Below, in pieces: positions 1-6,200 of a stretch of DNA of 11,449 bases (positions within the stretch are counted from its first letter, which is position 1; each line of letters opens with the position of its first letter). This DNA comes from Actinomycetes bacterium (GTDB taxonomy: Bacteria; Actinomycetota; Actinomycetes; Propionibacteriales; Propionibacteriaceae). Position numbers and translations under genes: made by a program. The DNA is taken from the NCBI GenBank assembly GCA_023432725.1, contig JAEYUH010000135.1:1-11449 (forward strand), given 5' to 3'. The notes beneath the pieces were generated by a model. The model had not been told where the DNA came from. It saw only the letters and a list, made by a program, of their open reading frames with translations, and did not search any database.

Positions 1-912
1 GGTGAGGTCGTCGAGAGTCCGACGCCCGAATCCGCAGCGATCGTCGCTTCCTATGTGGACGGGGTGGCGGGCGGCGGCGCACTTCGCGAGTTCGAGCGTC
101 GTCACAACGCCCGTGAGCAACGCATCAGGGAAGGCAACCCGAAGACGGCGAAGTTCCGCCTCGCCCTCACTGACGACCCGGAGTCCACGCGCGCGTGGGC
201 GACTGGTGCGGTCGGCGAGATCCGCCTGGGCGAGACCCTCGACAGAATGGCCGGCCCGGCCCTGCGCCTCCTGCACGACCGCAAGCCTCCGAGGACTCGG
301 GCGAACATCGACCACATCGCCATCTGCCCATCCGGTGTCTTCGTGGTCGACAGCAAGCGCTACCGCGACCAGCGTCCGCAGCTGCGGGCCGGCACGCTCT
401 ACGTGGGCAGCCGGAACCAGACCAAGATGCTCGACGGCATGCACAAGCAACTCGACGCCGTCCGCTCCGCGCTCAGCAAGGCAGCGACAACCACCCCGGC
501 TCAGGAAGGTGGTGCTCCCGAGATCCCTGTCCGCGGCGTCCTCTGCTTCATCGAAGCGGACTTCCCTCTGATCGGCGGCGACTTCACGGTGCAGGGCGTG
601 GACGTGCTCTGGCCCCGCAAGCTGTACGCGAAGCTCGCCGAGCCGGGCCCGCTCGATGAAGTGGCGATCGGGCGGGTCTTCGACCAACTCAGGACCGCAC
701 TGCCGGCCTACGAACAACCCGCCGCTCCGGACGTCCCTGCCGCTCGGCTCACTGAGCCGCCTCGAAGGAAGCTGCTGCCGCTGCTGATCAGACCGCTGCT
801 GTCCCTCGCGCTCCTCGGGCTCATGGCCTGGGTGTTCGCAAGCGGGCTGGCGATGGACCTCGCCCGAGTCTTGGCGGGGTGGTTCTCCTCGATGCTCATC
901 CCTGGCAGGTAG
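1..912 (+). CDS. NERD-domain (nuclease-related) protein with C-terminal membrane segment, 5' end outside window
   Basis: The reading frame is open from base 1 to the TAG at 910-912, so the gene probably starts upstream. A GTG at 55 would give 285 residues but has no visible ribosome binding site. Numbering from that GTG, the NERD core is visible: GAVGE (51-55), NIDHI (84-88), a D-x-K pair in VVDSK (D99, K101) and Q132. These are the positions NERD proteins share with nuclease folds. A conserved segment GVLCFIEADFPLIGG follows (161-175). After a proline-rich linker, a hydrophobic stretch at about 241-266 is probably one membrane helix. Known family: actinobacterial NERD proteins with a basic REFERR-like helix before the domain often carry an N-terminal zinc ribbon. 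If present here it lies outside the window. The substrate and role are unknown. The gene has no link to the B12 genes and marks the left boundary of that cluster. Confidence 0.85.
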   Translation, partial: GEVVESPTPESAAIVASYVDGVAGGGALREFERRHNAREQRIREGNPKTAKFRLALTDDPESTRAWATGAVGEIRLGETLDRMAGPALRLLHDRKPPRTRANIDHIAICPSGVFVVDSKRYRDQRPQLRAGTLYVGSRNQTKMLDGMHKQLDAVRSALSKAATTTPAQEGGAPEIPVRGVLCFIEADFPLIGGDFTVQGVDVLWPRKLYAKLAEPGPLDEVAIGRVFDQLRTALPAYEQPAAPDVPAARLTEPPRRKLLPLLIRPLLSLALLGLMAWVFASGLAMDLARVLAGWFSSMLIPGR

Positions 913-938
913 CCGCGCCCTGCACGGCGCCAACTGCT

Positions 939-1020
939 CACTGTTGGGCAGTCTCTCCGGGTCCGAACACAACAGTGGCCCCCGACCTGGTATTCACCGT
1001 AGTCAAGGGCCACTTCGTTG
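939..1020. repeat. nested inverted repeats in a lower-GC intergenic patch
   Basis: Two perfect 8-bp inverted repeats share a middle arm. CACTGTTG (939-946) pairs with CAACAGTG (970-977). AGTGGCCC (974-981) pairs with GGGCCACT (1007-1014). The second pair extends imperfectly outward, because 970-981 read in reverse is GGGCCACTGTTG and 1007-1020 is GGGCCACTTCGTTG. The two hairpins therefore exclude each other. A smaller inverted repeat, ACTGC (933-937)/GCAGT (948-952), overlaps the left arm. The patch is visibly less GC-rich than its neighbours and lies just where similarity to CobT stops. It could be a transcription terminator, an end of a degenerate mobile element or a regulatory RNA. No transposase, target duplication or T-tract is seen to decide. 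Confidence 0.5.
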
Positions 1021-1200
1021 CGTGTGGTCCAGCTGGCGCGGCGGGCACACCCCCTGGCAGGACGCCACCCACGCCGCCAGCGTCTCCAGGTCACCCAGCG
1101 CGCCGAGCGGCTTTGCCTGCCCGTCACTCAGGGTGCGTGCCGCGGCATAGGGGGCCGCGCTCGGGGCTTGAACGGGGGTGCGCAGCGACGCGTTCGACAT
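1003..1200 (-). pseudogene. cobT: truncated 5' fragment of cobT (nicotinate-nucleotide:dimethylbenzimidazole phosphoribosyltransferase)
   Basis: The 65-residue minus-strand frame begins with ATG at 1200-1198. A strong ribosome binding site, AAGGAG, lies 5 nt upstream (AGGAG at 1206-1210). Residues 30-56 follow the CobT N-terminus: a KP-x-G-x-LG-x-LE-x-LA-x-W core with QG and CPPR-x-L after it. In CobT this is followed at once by the conserved VVVFAGDHGVA-type segment. Here the frame instead runs into unrelated sequence and stops at 1003-1005. The break lies near 1020-1030. Full CobT is about 350 residues and has its catalytic glutamate near the C-terminus, so this product cannot be active. 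No other frame resumes CobT. Full CobT activates the lower-ligand base for nucleotide-loop assembly. The fragment diverges from cobQ. An unrelated short ORF is less likely given the ribosome site, the motif and the location. Confidence 0.75.
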
Positions 1201-1264
1201 GTGATCTCCTTCACTGGATGAGTGTTCTGCGGGCTCAGCGATTCGCGGGCCATGGGAGGATGCC
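1201..1264. promoter_or_regulatory. divergent control region between the cobT remnant and cobQ
   Basis: These 64 bp separate the two divergent starts. They hold the cobT-remnant ribosome site (minus strand, 1206-1210) and the cobQ ribosome site GGGAGGA (1254-1260). A promoter for each direction should lie here or just inside the cobT remnant, but no convincing -35/-10 pair is visible. The region is too short for a cobalamin riboswitch, and none of that aptamer's conserved segments is present. Confidence 0.45.
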
Positions 1265-2707
1265 GTGGTGGCAGGAATCCTGGTGGCGGGCACCTCGTCG
1301 GATGCCGGCAAGTCGCTGATCGCCGCCGGGTTGTGCCGGGCGTGGGCCCGCAAGGGGATCCGGGTGGCGCCGTTCAAGGCGCAGAACATGAGCAACAACT
1401 CGATGGTCTGCCCTGACGGCTCCGAGATCGGCCGCGCCCAGTACCTGCAGGCACTCGCCGCCGGCGTGGAGCCGTCCGCGATCCACAATCCGGTGCTGCT
1501 GAAGCCGGCCACCGATCGGCGAGCGTTCATCGTGCTGCGCGGCCAACCCGGCGGGACCCTGGAGGCCGGCGAGTACGCCACCGGGCGGACGCGCCTGGCC
1601 GCGGCGGCGTTCGAGGCGTACCGCGAACTCGAGGCGTGCTGCGACCTCGTCGTCGCCGAGGGCGCCGGGTCGCCGGCGGAGATCAACCTCCGCGCGGGCG
1701 ACTACGTGAACCTCGGCCTGGCCAGGGAGTTCGGCCTGCCGATGGTGCTGGTTGGCGACATCGATCGGGGTGGCATCCTGGCGTCGATCTTCGGGCATTG
1801 GGCGATCCTCGACGAGTCCGACCGGGCCACGATCGGCGGCTACCTGATCAACAAGTTCCGCGGCGACCAGGCCGTCCTGGATCCGGGGCTCACCGAGCTG
1901 ACCAGTCGCACCGGGGTGCCCTGCTTCGGGGTCGTGCCGTGGCTCGACCAGGTCTGGCTCGACAGTGAGGACGCCCTCGCGTTCGCCAAGTGGCCCCGGT
2001 TGCCCGGCCGGGCCGGAACCTTGCGGGTCGCCGCAATCCGATTCCCGCGGATCTCCAATGCCACCGATCTGGACGCGCTCGCGGCCGAGCCCGGCCTGGA
2101 CGTGTTCGCCACCGCCAGCCCGCCCGATATCGACAGCGCAGATCTCGTGGTGCTCCCCGGCAGCCGCTCCACGATCGCCGACCTCGACTGGCTGCGCCGG
2201 CTCGGGCTGGCCGACGCGTTGCAGCGCCGCGCCGCGGCCGGACGTCCGATCCTTGGCATCTGCGGTGGCTACCAGATGCTCACGGACCTGATCGACGACC
2301 CGGTCGAGTCTGCGCGCGGCACGGAACCCGGCCTCGGGCTGCTGCCCGCCACGGTGCGGTTCAACCAGGAGAAGGTGCTGGGCCGACCCCGCGGCAGCTG
2401 GCACGGCCAGGAGGTCGTCGGCTACGAGATCCACCACGGGGTCGTCGAACCCACCGGTGGCGAGCCGTTCCTCGATGGCATCCGGGCCGGCAATACCTGG
2501 GGCACGATCTGGCACGGGGCCTTCGAGAACGACGGCTTTCGCCGCGCGTGGCTCGCCGAGCTCGCCGCCGTGGTCGGCTCCAGCTGGCAGCCGGCCGCCG
2601 ACGCGCCGGGCTTCGCCGACCGGCGCACGCAGATGCTCGACCACCTGGCCGACGCGCTGGAGGCTCACGCCGACCTCGACGCGATGCTCCAGCTGGCCGG
2701 GCTCTGA
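1265..2707 (+). CDS. cobQ: cobyric acid synthase CobQ
   Basis: This is a 480-residue cytoplasmic ATP- and glutamine-dependent amidotransferase. It amidates the b, d, e and g side chains of adenosylcobyrinic acid a,c-diamide to give adenosylcobyric acid. The length is normal for the family. The N-terminal synthetase half shows the P-loop-like GTSSDAGKS (9-17), FKAQNMSNN (37-45), EGAGSPAEIN (132-141), VGDIDRGG (163-170) and GYLINKFRGD (192-201). The glutaminase half shows LPGSRST, the nucleophile in GICGGYQ (Cys333), GYEIHHG (His390-391) and IWHG (His417), the probable catalytic histidine. The start is GTG at 1265, with GTG at 1268 as an alternative. GGGAGGA (1254-1260) serves either one. The gene is monocistronic in the window and its last 43 bases overlap the end of cbiO on the other strand. 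Confidence 0.97.
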   Translation: MVAGILVAGTSSDAGKSLIAAGLCRAWARKGIRVAPFKAQNMSNNSMVCPDGSEIGRAQYLQALAAGVEPSAIHNPVLLKPATDRRAFIVLRGQPGGTLEAGEYATGRTRLAAAAFEAYRELEACCDLVVAEGAGSPAEINLRAGDYVNLGLAREFGLPMVLVGDIDRGGILASIFGHWAILDESDRATIGGYLINKFRGDQAVLDPGLTELTSRTGVPCFGVVPWLDQVWLDSEDALAFAKWPRLPGRAGTLRVAAIRFPRISNATDLDALAAEPGLDVFATASPPDIDSADLVVLPGSRSTIADLDWLRRLGLADALQRRAAAGRPILGICGGYQMLTDLIDDPVESARGTEPGLGLLPATVRFNQEKVLGRPRGSWHGQEVVGYEIHHGVVEPTGGEPFLDGIRAGNTWGTIWHGAFENDGFRRAWLAELAAVVGSSWQPAADAPGFADRRTQMLDHLADALEAHADLDAMLQLAGL

Positions 2708-3513
2708 GCCTGCACCGCAGCGACCAGAGTGGCGACGTCCGTCACGGCCTCGGGGTCGATGCCGAAAAGTCCAGCCGCCTGCAGTACCAGCGGCTGCCGC
2801 AGCCGGGCCGCGGCGACCAGGTCAGCATCGGCGAGCAGCCGGGGCGCCAGGCCGTGACGTACCTGGCCGTCGACCAGCACCGCGACCGAGTCGGCCCACC
2901 ACAGGGCGAAGTCCACGTCGTGGGTGGCTATGACGACTGTGGTGTGCGCTTGGAGCAGGCGCTCCAGCGCAGCCACCATCTCGTCGACGCCCTGCGGGTC
3001 GAGGCCGGCGGTCGGCTCGTCGAGCAGCATCACGCACGGCTCCATCGCCAGCGCACCTGCGATCGCCACCCGCTTGCGCTGGCCGTACGACAGCTCGTGG
3101 ATCGGACGCTCGGTGAGGTCCTCGATGGACAGCAGCCGCAGTGCATCCGCCACCCGCCGGCGCACCTCGCCCTCGGGCAGGCCGAGGTTCAGCGGGCCGA
3201 ACGACACGTCACGGGAGACGTCGGCGGCGAACAGCTGGTCGTCGGGGTTCTGCGCAACCAGCTGGACGACCTGTCGGTGCGACCGAAGCCCGGACCGCCC
3301 GTAACCGACCGGCTCACCGTCCACGAGAACCGTCCCCGCCTGAGGCCGGATCGCCCCGGACAGCGCCCGCAGCAGCGTGGTCTTGCCCGACCCGTTCGCG
3401 CCGAGCAGGGCGAGCCGTCGCCCGCGCGGGATCACCAGGTCGGCGCCGGTGAGCACCCTGCGTTGTCCGAACGCGACCTCGAGGCCCCGAGCGGCGAGTT
3501 GGCGGTGACTCAT
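2665..3513 (-). CDS. cbiO: cobalt ECF importer ATPase CbiO
   Basis: This 282-residue cytoplasmic ABC ATPase drives the energy-coupling-factor cobalt importer with CbiM, CbiN and CbiQ. All ABC motifs are intact: Walker A GANGSGKT (38-45), Q-loop Gln88 in AQNPDDQLF, signature LSYGQ (141-145), Walker B VMLLDEP (161-167) and H-loop His198 in ATHD. The QNPDDQLF form of the Q-loop is typical of ECF-type ATPases. The last ~40 residues, after the ABC domain, form a short extension of unknown role. The ATG at 3513-3511 overlaps the cbiQ stop by 4 nt (ATGA), and GGGAGG at 3526-3521 is a good ribosome site, so cbiO is the last gene of cbiMNQO. Its 3' end runs 43 bp into cobQ on the opposite strand, so no terminator lies between them. 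Confidence 0.96.
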   Translation of the reverse strand: MSHRQLAARGLEVAFGQRRVLTGADLVIPRGRRLALLGANGSGKTTLLRALSGAIRPQAGTVLVDGEPVGYGRSGLRSHRQVVQLVAQNPDDQLFAADVSRDVSFGPLNLGLPEGEVRRRVADALRLLSIEDLTERPIHELSYGQRKRVAIAGALAMEPCVMLLDEPTAGLDPQGVDEMVAALERLLQAHTTVVIATHDVDFALWWADSVAVLVDGQVRHGLAPRLLADADLVAAARLRQPLVLQAAGLFGIDPEAVTDVATLVAAVQAQSPASWSIASRSA

Positions 3514-4268
3514 GCGATGGCCTCCCAGACCAAGGTGACCCCAGCCAGCACGAGCAGCAGCGACGCGCTGCTGAGGAGGAACGGCGTGGAGCGCCGGCGC
3601 TCAGGCTCGAGAGTGCGCATGGCGTCCTCGTAGCCGCGGCCGGCCAGGCCGGTCTCGAGGCGGCGGGCCCGGTCCCAGGAGCGGAGGAACAGCACCGCCA
3701 CGGCCAGGGACGCCGACCGCATCGCTGCTGACCGGGTGGCGTAGCCGAGCCGGGCCTGCTGGGCCTCGTGAATGGAGCCCACGCTTTCCAGCAGGCCGAA
3801 CGTGAACCGGTAGACCAGCGAGGCGATCTCGATCAGCGGGTCCGGCACACGGGCCCGGCGCAGGCCGGACAGCAGGTCGACCATCGGCGTCGAACACGCG
3901 AGGGTGAGCATCGCCAGTGTGGCGGCGAGCGCCCGGACACCCAACTGGCCGGCCGTCCGTACCCCGTCCGCGGTGAACTGGATGCGCAGCCCCGCGTCCC
4001 AGCTGGTGCTGACCGCGACCGTCGCGACACCGACCAGGATCGAGACGAGCGGGATCCACAGGACGCGCCCCAGGCGCGCCCACCCCACCCGGATCGGACC
4101 GAGCAGCAGGACAAGGCTCACCACCACCACGGCTACGCCGGCCGGGTAGGACGGCAGTGACACCGCCACAAGCAGCAGGCCGAGGGAGAGGGCTGCCTTG
4201 TCCCGCACCGACCGCACCCGCCACGGACTGGACCACGCCGCGTGGTCCAGCGCCAGGCCGTGGGCCAT
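3510..4268 (-). CDS. cbiQ: cobalt ECF importer transmembrane protein CbiQ
   Basis: This 252-residue integral membrane subunit (T component) couples the ATPase CbiO to the substrate-binding CbiM/CbiN. Hydrophobic segments are clear at about residues 26-58, 70-88, 110-127 and 228-247. The two cytoplasmic motifs that contact the ATPases in this family are present: EAQQARLGY (168-176) and ARRLETGLAGRGY (201-213), the latter matching the family's A-x-x-x-RG-type coupling helix. Length is normal. The ATG at 4268-4266 shares one base with the cbiN stop (TGATG). No ribosome site is visible upstream, so translation probably depends on coupling to cbiN. The end overlaps cbiO by 4 nt. Confidence 0.93.
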   Translation of the reverse strand: MAHGLALDHAAWSSPWRVRSVRDKAALSLGLLLVAVSLPSYPAGVAVVVVSLVLLLGPIRVGWARLGRVLWIPLVSILVGVATVAVSTSWDAGLRIQFTADGVRTAGQLGVRALAATLAMLTLACSTPMVDLLSGLRRARVPDPLIEIASLVYRFTFGLLESVGSIHEAQQARLGYATRSAAMRSASLAVAVLFLRSWDRARRLETGLAGRGYEDAMRTLEPERRRSTPFLLSSASLLLVLAGVTLVWEAIA

Positions 4269-4627
4269 CAGGGGGCCGGTTCGGGGGCCGGCAAGCTGGC
4301 AGCACCTGGACGGACGCCAGGGCCGGACTTCTCGCCGCGACGGCGCGCCCAGAGCCCGCCGAAGGCAAAGCCGAGCACCGTGCCGCCGATCGCCGCCTGC
4401 AGCGCGAAAAGCCCGGATTCGACCTCGCCTGACTCGGGCTGGAAGAACGGCTCGAACCAGGGCACGTAGCCCGGGTTCGATTCCTCGATCGTTGAAGTGG
4501 CGACCGAATCGGTGCCCGCGAAGCGCTCGTCCGGATTGGTGTGCATACCGCCGACGACGAAGCTCACGCCAAAGATGGTCACCAGCGCCGCGACGAGCGC
4601 GGTGGTGGTCCAGGACTTCCTGCTCAT
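4268..4627 (-). CDS. cbiN: cobalt ECF importer small subunit CbiN
   Basis: This 119-residue membrane protein is the accessory part of the cobalt-specific substrate unit. Family knowledge: CbiN supports metal loading of CbiM. It has two hydrophobic helices (about 9-27 and 72-93) flanking an extracytoplasmic loop. The loop and the second helix carry the diagnostic CbiN pattern: YVPWFEPFF (54-62), SGEVES (66-71) and [10 protein letters not shown] (73-82). A proline/alanine-rich tail of about 20 residues follows the second helix and is not part of the core. The start at 4627-4625 overlaps the cbiM stop (ATGA), and GAGG/GGTGG sequences lie upstream. CbiN marks this as a cobalt rather than a nickel transporter, since nickel systems usually use NikN or NikL instead. 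Confidence 0.94.
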   Translation of the reverse strand: MSRKSWTTTALVAALVTIFGVSFVVGGMHTNPDERFAGTDSVATSTIEESNPGYVPWFEPFFQPESGEVESGLFALQAAIGGTVLGFAFGGLWARRRGEKSGPGVRPGAASLPAPEPAP

Positions 4628-5310
4628 CGTGCCACCGCCTCGCTCATCGCGGGCTTGATCACGCCGAGCCGTTCGAGCTCCGGCCCGGCGACATCGATGA
4701 GGAGTCGGAACACCAGCACACCGAGGATGCCCTCAGCGATTGCCAGGGGGATCTGGGAGATCGCAAACACGCCCATGAACTTGGCGACCGACCCCCACAG
4801 ACCGGAGACCGGGTCGGGGAACGCCAGTCCCAGCTGGAGCGACGTGACGATGTAGGTGGCCAGGTCGGCGAAGGCGAGCGCCAGGAACACTGCGACGTTC
4901 TGGTGCCAGCCGAACCTGCGCGACAGCGACCAGAACCCGTAGCCGACCCACGGCCCGGCGATGCCCATGCTGAACACGTTCGCGCCGAGGGTGGTGATGC
5001 CGCCGTGGGCGAGCAGCAGGGCCTGGAAGACGAGCACGATCGTGGACAGGAAGGCCATCACCGGCGGCCTGAACAGCACCGCCCCAAGGCCGGTGCCGGT
5101 CGGGTGCGAGGAGCTGCCGGTGACCGACGGGAGCTTGATCGAGGACAGGACGAAGGTGAACGCTCCGGCGGCGGCCAGCAGCAGCCGGGATTCCGGATGC
5201 TCCTTCGCCTGCTGGATGACCTTGCGCGCCCCGTGGACGACGAACGGTGTGGACACCGCGTACCAGACGACGCAGTGGGCAACGGGTAGGAATCCCTCAG
5301 CGATGTGCAT
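4624..5310 (-). CDS. cbiM: cobalt ECF importer substrate-specific protein CbiM
   Basis: This 228-residue polytopic membrane protein binds and translocates Co2+ for corrin synthesis. The start is fixed by the invariant N-terminus MHIAEGFLP. In the CbiM/NikM family the free N-terminus and His2 are metal ligands, so any other start would break the site. The second conserved site, [13 protein letters not shown] (65-77, with His69), and the [20 protein letters not shown] block (101-120) are intact. Several hydrophobic helices follow. A ribosome site, AAGGGG (5325-5320), lies 9 nt before the ATG and falls inside a hairpin downstream of a cobalamin riboswitch. CbiM is the first gene of cbiMNQO, and high B12 is predicted to shut off its translation and, by coupling, that of the operon. 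Confidence 0.97.
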   Translation of the reverse strand: MHIAEGFLPVAHCVVWYAVSTPFVVHGARKVIQQAKEHPESRLLLAAAGAFTFVLSSIKLPSVTGSSSHPTGTGLGAVLFRPPVMAFLSTIVLVFQALLLAHGGITTLGANVFSMGIAGPWVGYGFWSLSRRFGWHQNVAVFLALAFADLATYIVTSLQLGLAFPDPVSGLWGSVAKFMGVFAISQIPLAIAEGILGVLVFRLLIDVAGPELERLGVIKPAMSEAVAR

Positions 5311-5316
5311 CGGCGA

Positions 5317-5348
5317 GTTCCCCTTCTAGGTGACGTGGCCTAAGGAAC
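5317..5348 (-). promoter_or_regulatory. hairpin masking the cbiM ribosome binding site (riboswitch expression platform)
   Basis: On the minus strand GTTCC (5348-5344) can pair with GGAAC (5321-5317), and just inside it TAGG (5342-5339) pairs with CCTA (5330-5327). The loop is 8 nt (5338-5331). The right arm contains the cbiM ribosome site AAGGGG (5325-5320), so folding would hide it. There is no T-tract after the stem. Control is therefore more likely translational than by termination. This is inferred from visible pairing; no folding energy was computed. Confidence 0.65.
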
Positions 5349-5355
5349 CGTCATC

Positions 5356-5481
5356 CACGCACGTATCTGACTTCCCCAATCGCTGAGGTCACAGTGGCCC
5401 GACCGTTCCGGATTCTCACCGGCTTCCGTGCTGTGGACGGCATGCCGATCCTTGCACTGGATCGGCCCGAATACGCAGGAT
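5356..5481 (-). promoter_or_regulatory. cobalamin riboswitch aptamer upstream of cbiM
   Basis: The minus strand carries the ordered conserved parts of a cobalamin aptamer (Rfam family 'Cobalamin'): GCCGGTGAGAATCCGG (5423-5408), GCCACTGTGACC (5398-5387) and a B12-box-like AAGTCAGATACGTGC (5373-5359). A closing stem can form between TGCGTAT (5477-5471) and ATACGTG (5366-5360), with two G-U pairs. A perfect 8-bp side hairpin sits at 5466-5444 (GCCGATCC, 7-nt loop, GGATCGGC). The outer limits are estimated from the closing stem. The aptamer lies between cbiT and cbiM, so it governs cbiMNQO and not cbiT. The GCCACTG segment fits the adenosylcobalamin-type class. Confidence 0.92.
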
Positions 5482-5546
5482 TGCGCAATTCTGGGAAGCG
5501 CGTCTCACCCCCGGCGGCCCTTCTTCGATGAGCACGAAGTGCCGAC

Positions 5547-6134
5547 TCAGGGTTTGGACACCGCCCAGGTCGTGACGGTTCGCAGCGGCCGAAAGCCGGT
5601 GAAGCGTCCGATCGGCTCGGCCGCCTCAACCCCGATTCGGGCGAGGTCACCACCCCAGCTGCGGTAGGCGTCCAACAGCACCGCGTCGGATTCCGCGGTC
5701 ACGCTGTGGGCCACCAGGCGTCCGCCCGGGGCGAGCGCGTCCCAGCACGCGAGCAGGCTCTCAGCCTCAACCCCGCCGCCGACGAAGACCGCGTCCGGCA
5801 CCGGCAACTCCGGCAGGACCTCCGCGACCGTCGCGACCCGCACCTGCACCCGTCCCCGGGCACCGAGGTTGGCGGCATTGAGCTCGATGCGGGCGGCACG
5901 GTCGGGATCGCGCTCCACCGCCACCACCGTGTTGCCCGGGTGGAGGCGGCACCACTCGATGCCGATGCTTCCGGTGCCCGCGCCGAGGTCCCACAACCGC
6001 TCGTCCCCGACCGGCGCCAGCATGGCCAGCGCGAACGCCCGTAGCGCCCGCTTGGTGAGCAGGCCGTCGGAGACGAAGGCCGCGTCCGGCAGGCCGGCGC
6101 TGAGCTGGCCCACCACGGGCAGTTCGGGGTTCAT
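5547..6134 (-). CDS. cbiT: precorrin-6B C15-methyltransferase (decarboxylating), CbiT type
   Basis: This 195-residue cytoplasmic S-adenosylmethionine methyltransferase methylates C15 and removes the C12 acetate carboxyl group of precorrin-6B. GLPDAAFVSDGLLTKR (14-29) is the typical entry of CbiT and of the C-terminal half of CobL. The SAM-binding loop is DLGAGTGSIGIEW (49-61), followed by an acidic VAVERD (71-76) and DAVFVGGG (114-121). In most oxygen-dependent pathways this activity is fused to a CbiE-like domain as CobL. Here it stands alone, and no CbiE is in the window. I prefer the ATG at 6134, with AGGG about 8 nt upstream, over an earlier in-frame GTG at 6161 that has no ribosome site. 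It diverges from cobO. Only 65 bp separate its stop from the riboswitch, and no clear terminator lies there, so read-through into the cbiM leader is possible. Confidence 0.9.
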   Translation of the reverse strand: MNPELPVVGQLSAGLPDAAFVSDGLLTKRALRAFALAMLAPVGDERLWDLGAGTGSIGIEWCRLHPGNTVVAVERDPDRAARIELNAANLGARGRVQVRVATVAEVLPELPVPDAVFVGGGVEAESLLACWDALAPGGRLVAHSVTAESDAVLLDAYRSWGGDLARIGVEAAEPIGRFTGFRPLRTVTTWAVSKP

Positions 6135-6200
6135 GCCGAGCACCCTAGCCAGATGAGGCACAATCGTGGCCCGTGAACACCAGCCAGCCCCGAGGCCGCC
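6135..6200. promoter_or_regulatory. divergent intergenic region between cbiT and cobO
   Basis: These 66 bp separate two divergent starts and must hold, or overlap, promoters in both directions. I find no convincing -35/-10 pair, operator palindrome or riboswitch element. The only recognisable signals are weak ribosome sites: AGGG for cbiT and GAGG (6192-6195) for cobO. Confidence 0.35.

Noticed and set aside
708..1127. Possible frameshifted continuation of cobT in a neighbouring minus-strand frame
   Set aside because: The frame reads through the break but shows no CobT motif such as the FAGDHG segment, then runs antisense to the NERD gene. This is a replacement of sequence, not a simple frameshift.
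1235..2668. 477-codon minus-strand frame opposite cobQ
   Set aside because: Antisense of a gene with all CobQ motifs; no ribosome site and no family features.
1990..3633. 547-codon plus-strand frame crossing cobQ, cbiO and cbiQ
   Set aside because: It spans the junction of convergent real genes and its translation is arginine/proline-rich without motifs. The motifs belong to cobQ and cbiO in other frames.
4198..5289. 363-codon plus-strand frame opposite cbiN and cbiM
   Set aside because: Shadow ORF; the opposite strand encodes well-conserved CbiM and CbiN with correct starts.
5523..5539. Small hairpin CTTCG/CGAAG just after cbiT as a possible terminator
   Set aside because: Only 5 bp with a 7-nt loop and no following T-tract on the minus strand, so it is too weak to call.
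5351..5653. 100-codon minus-strand ORF covering the riboswitch
   Set aside because: It lies over the structured aptamer and the end of cbiT, and its translation has no recognisable features.
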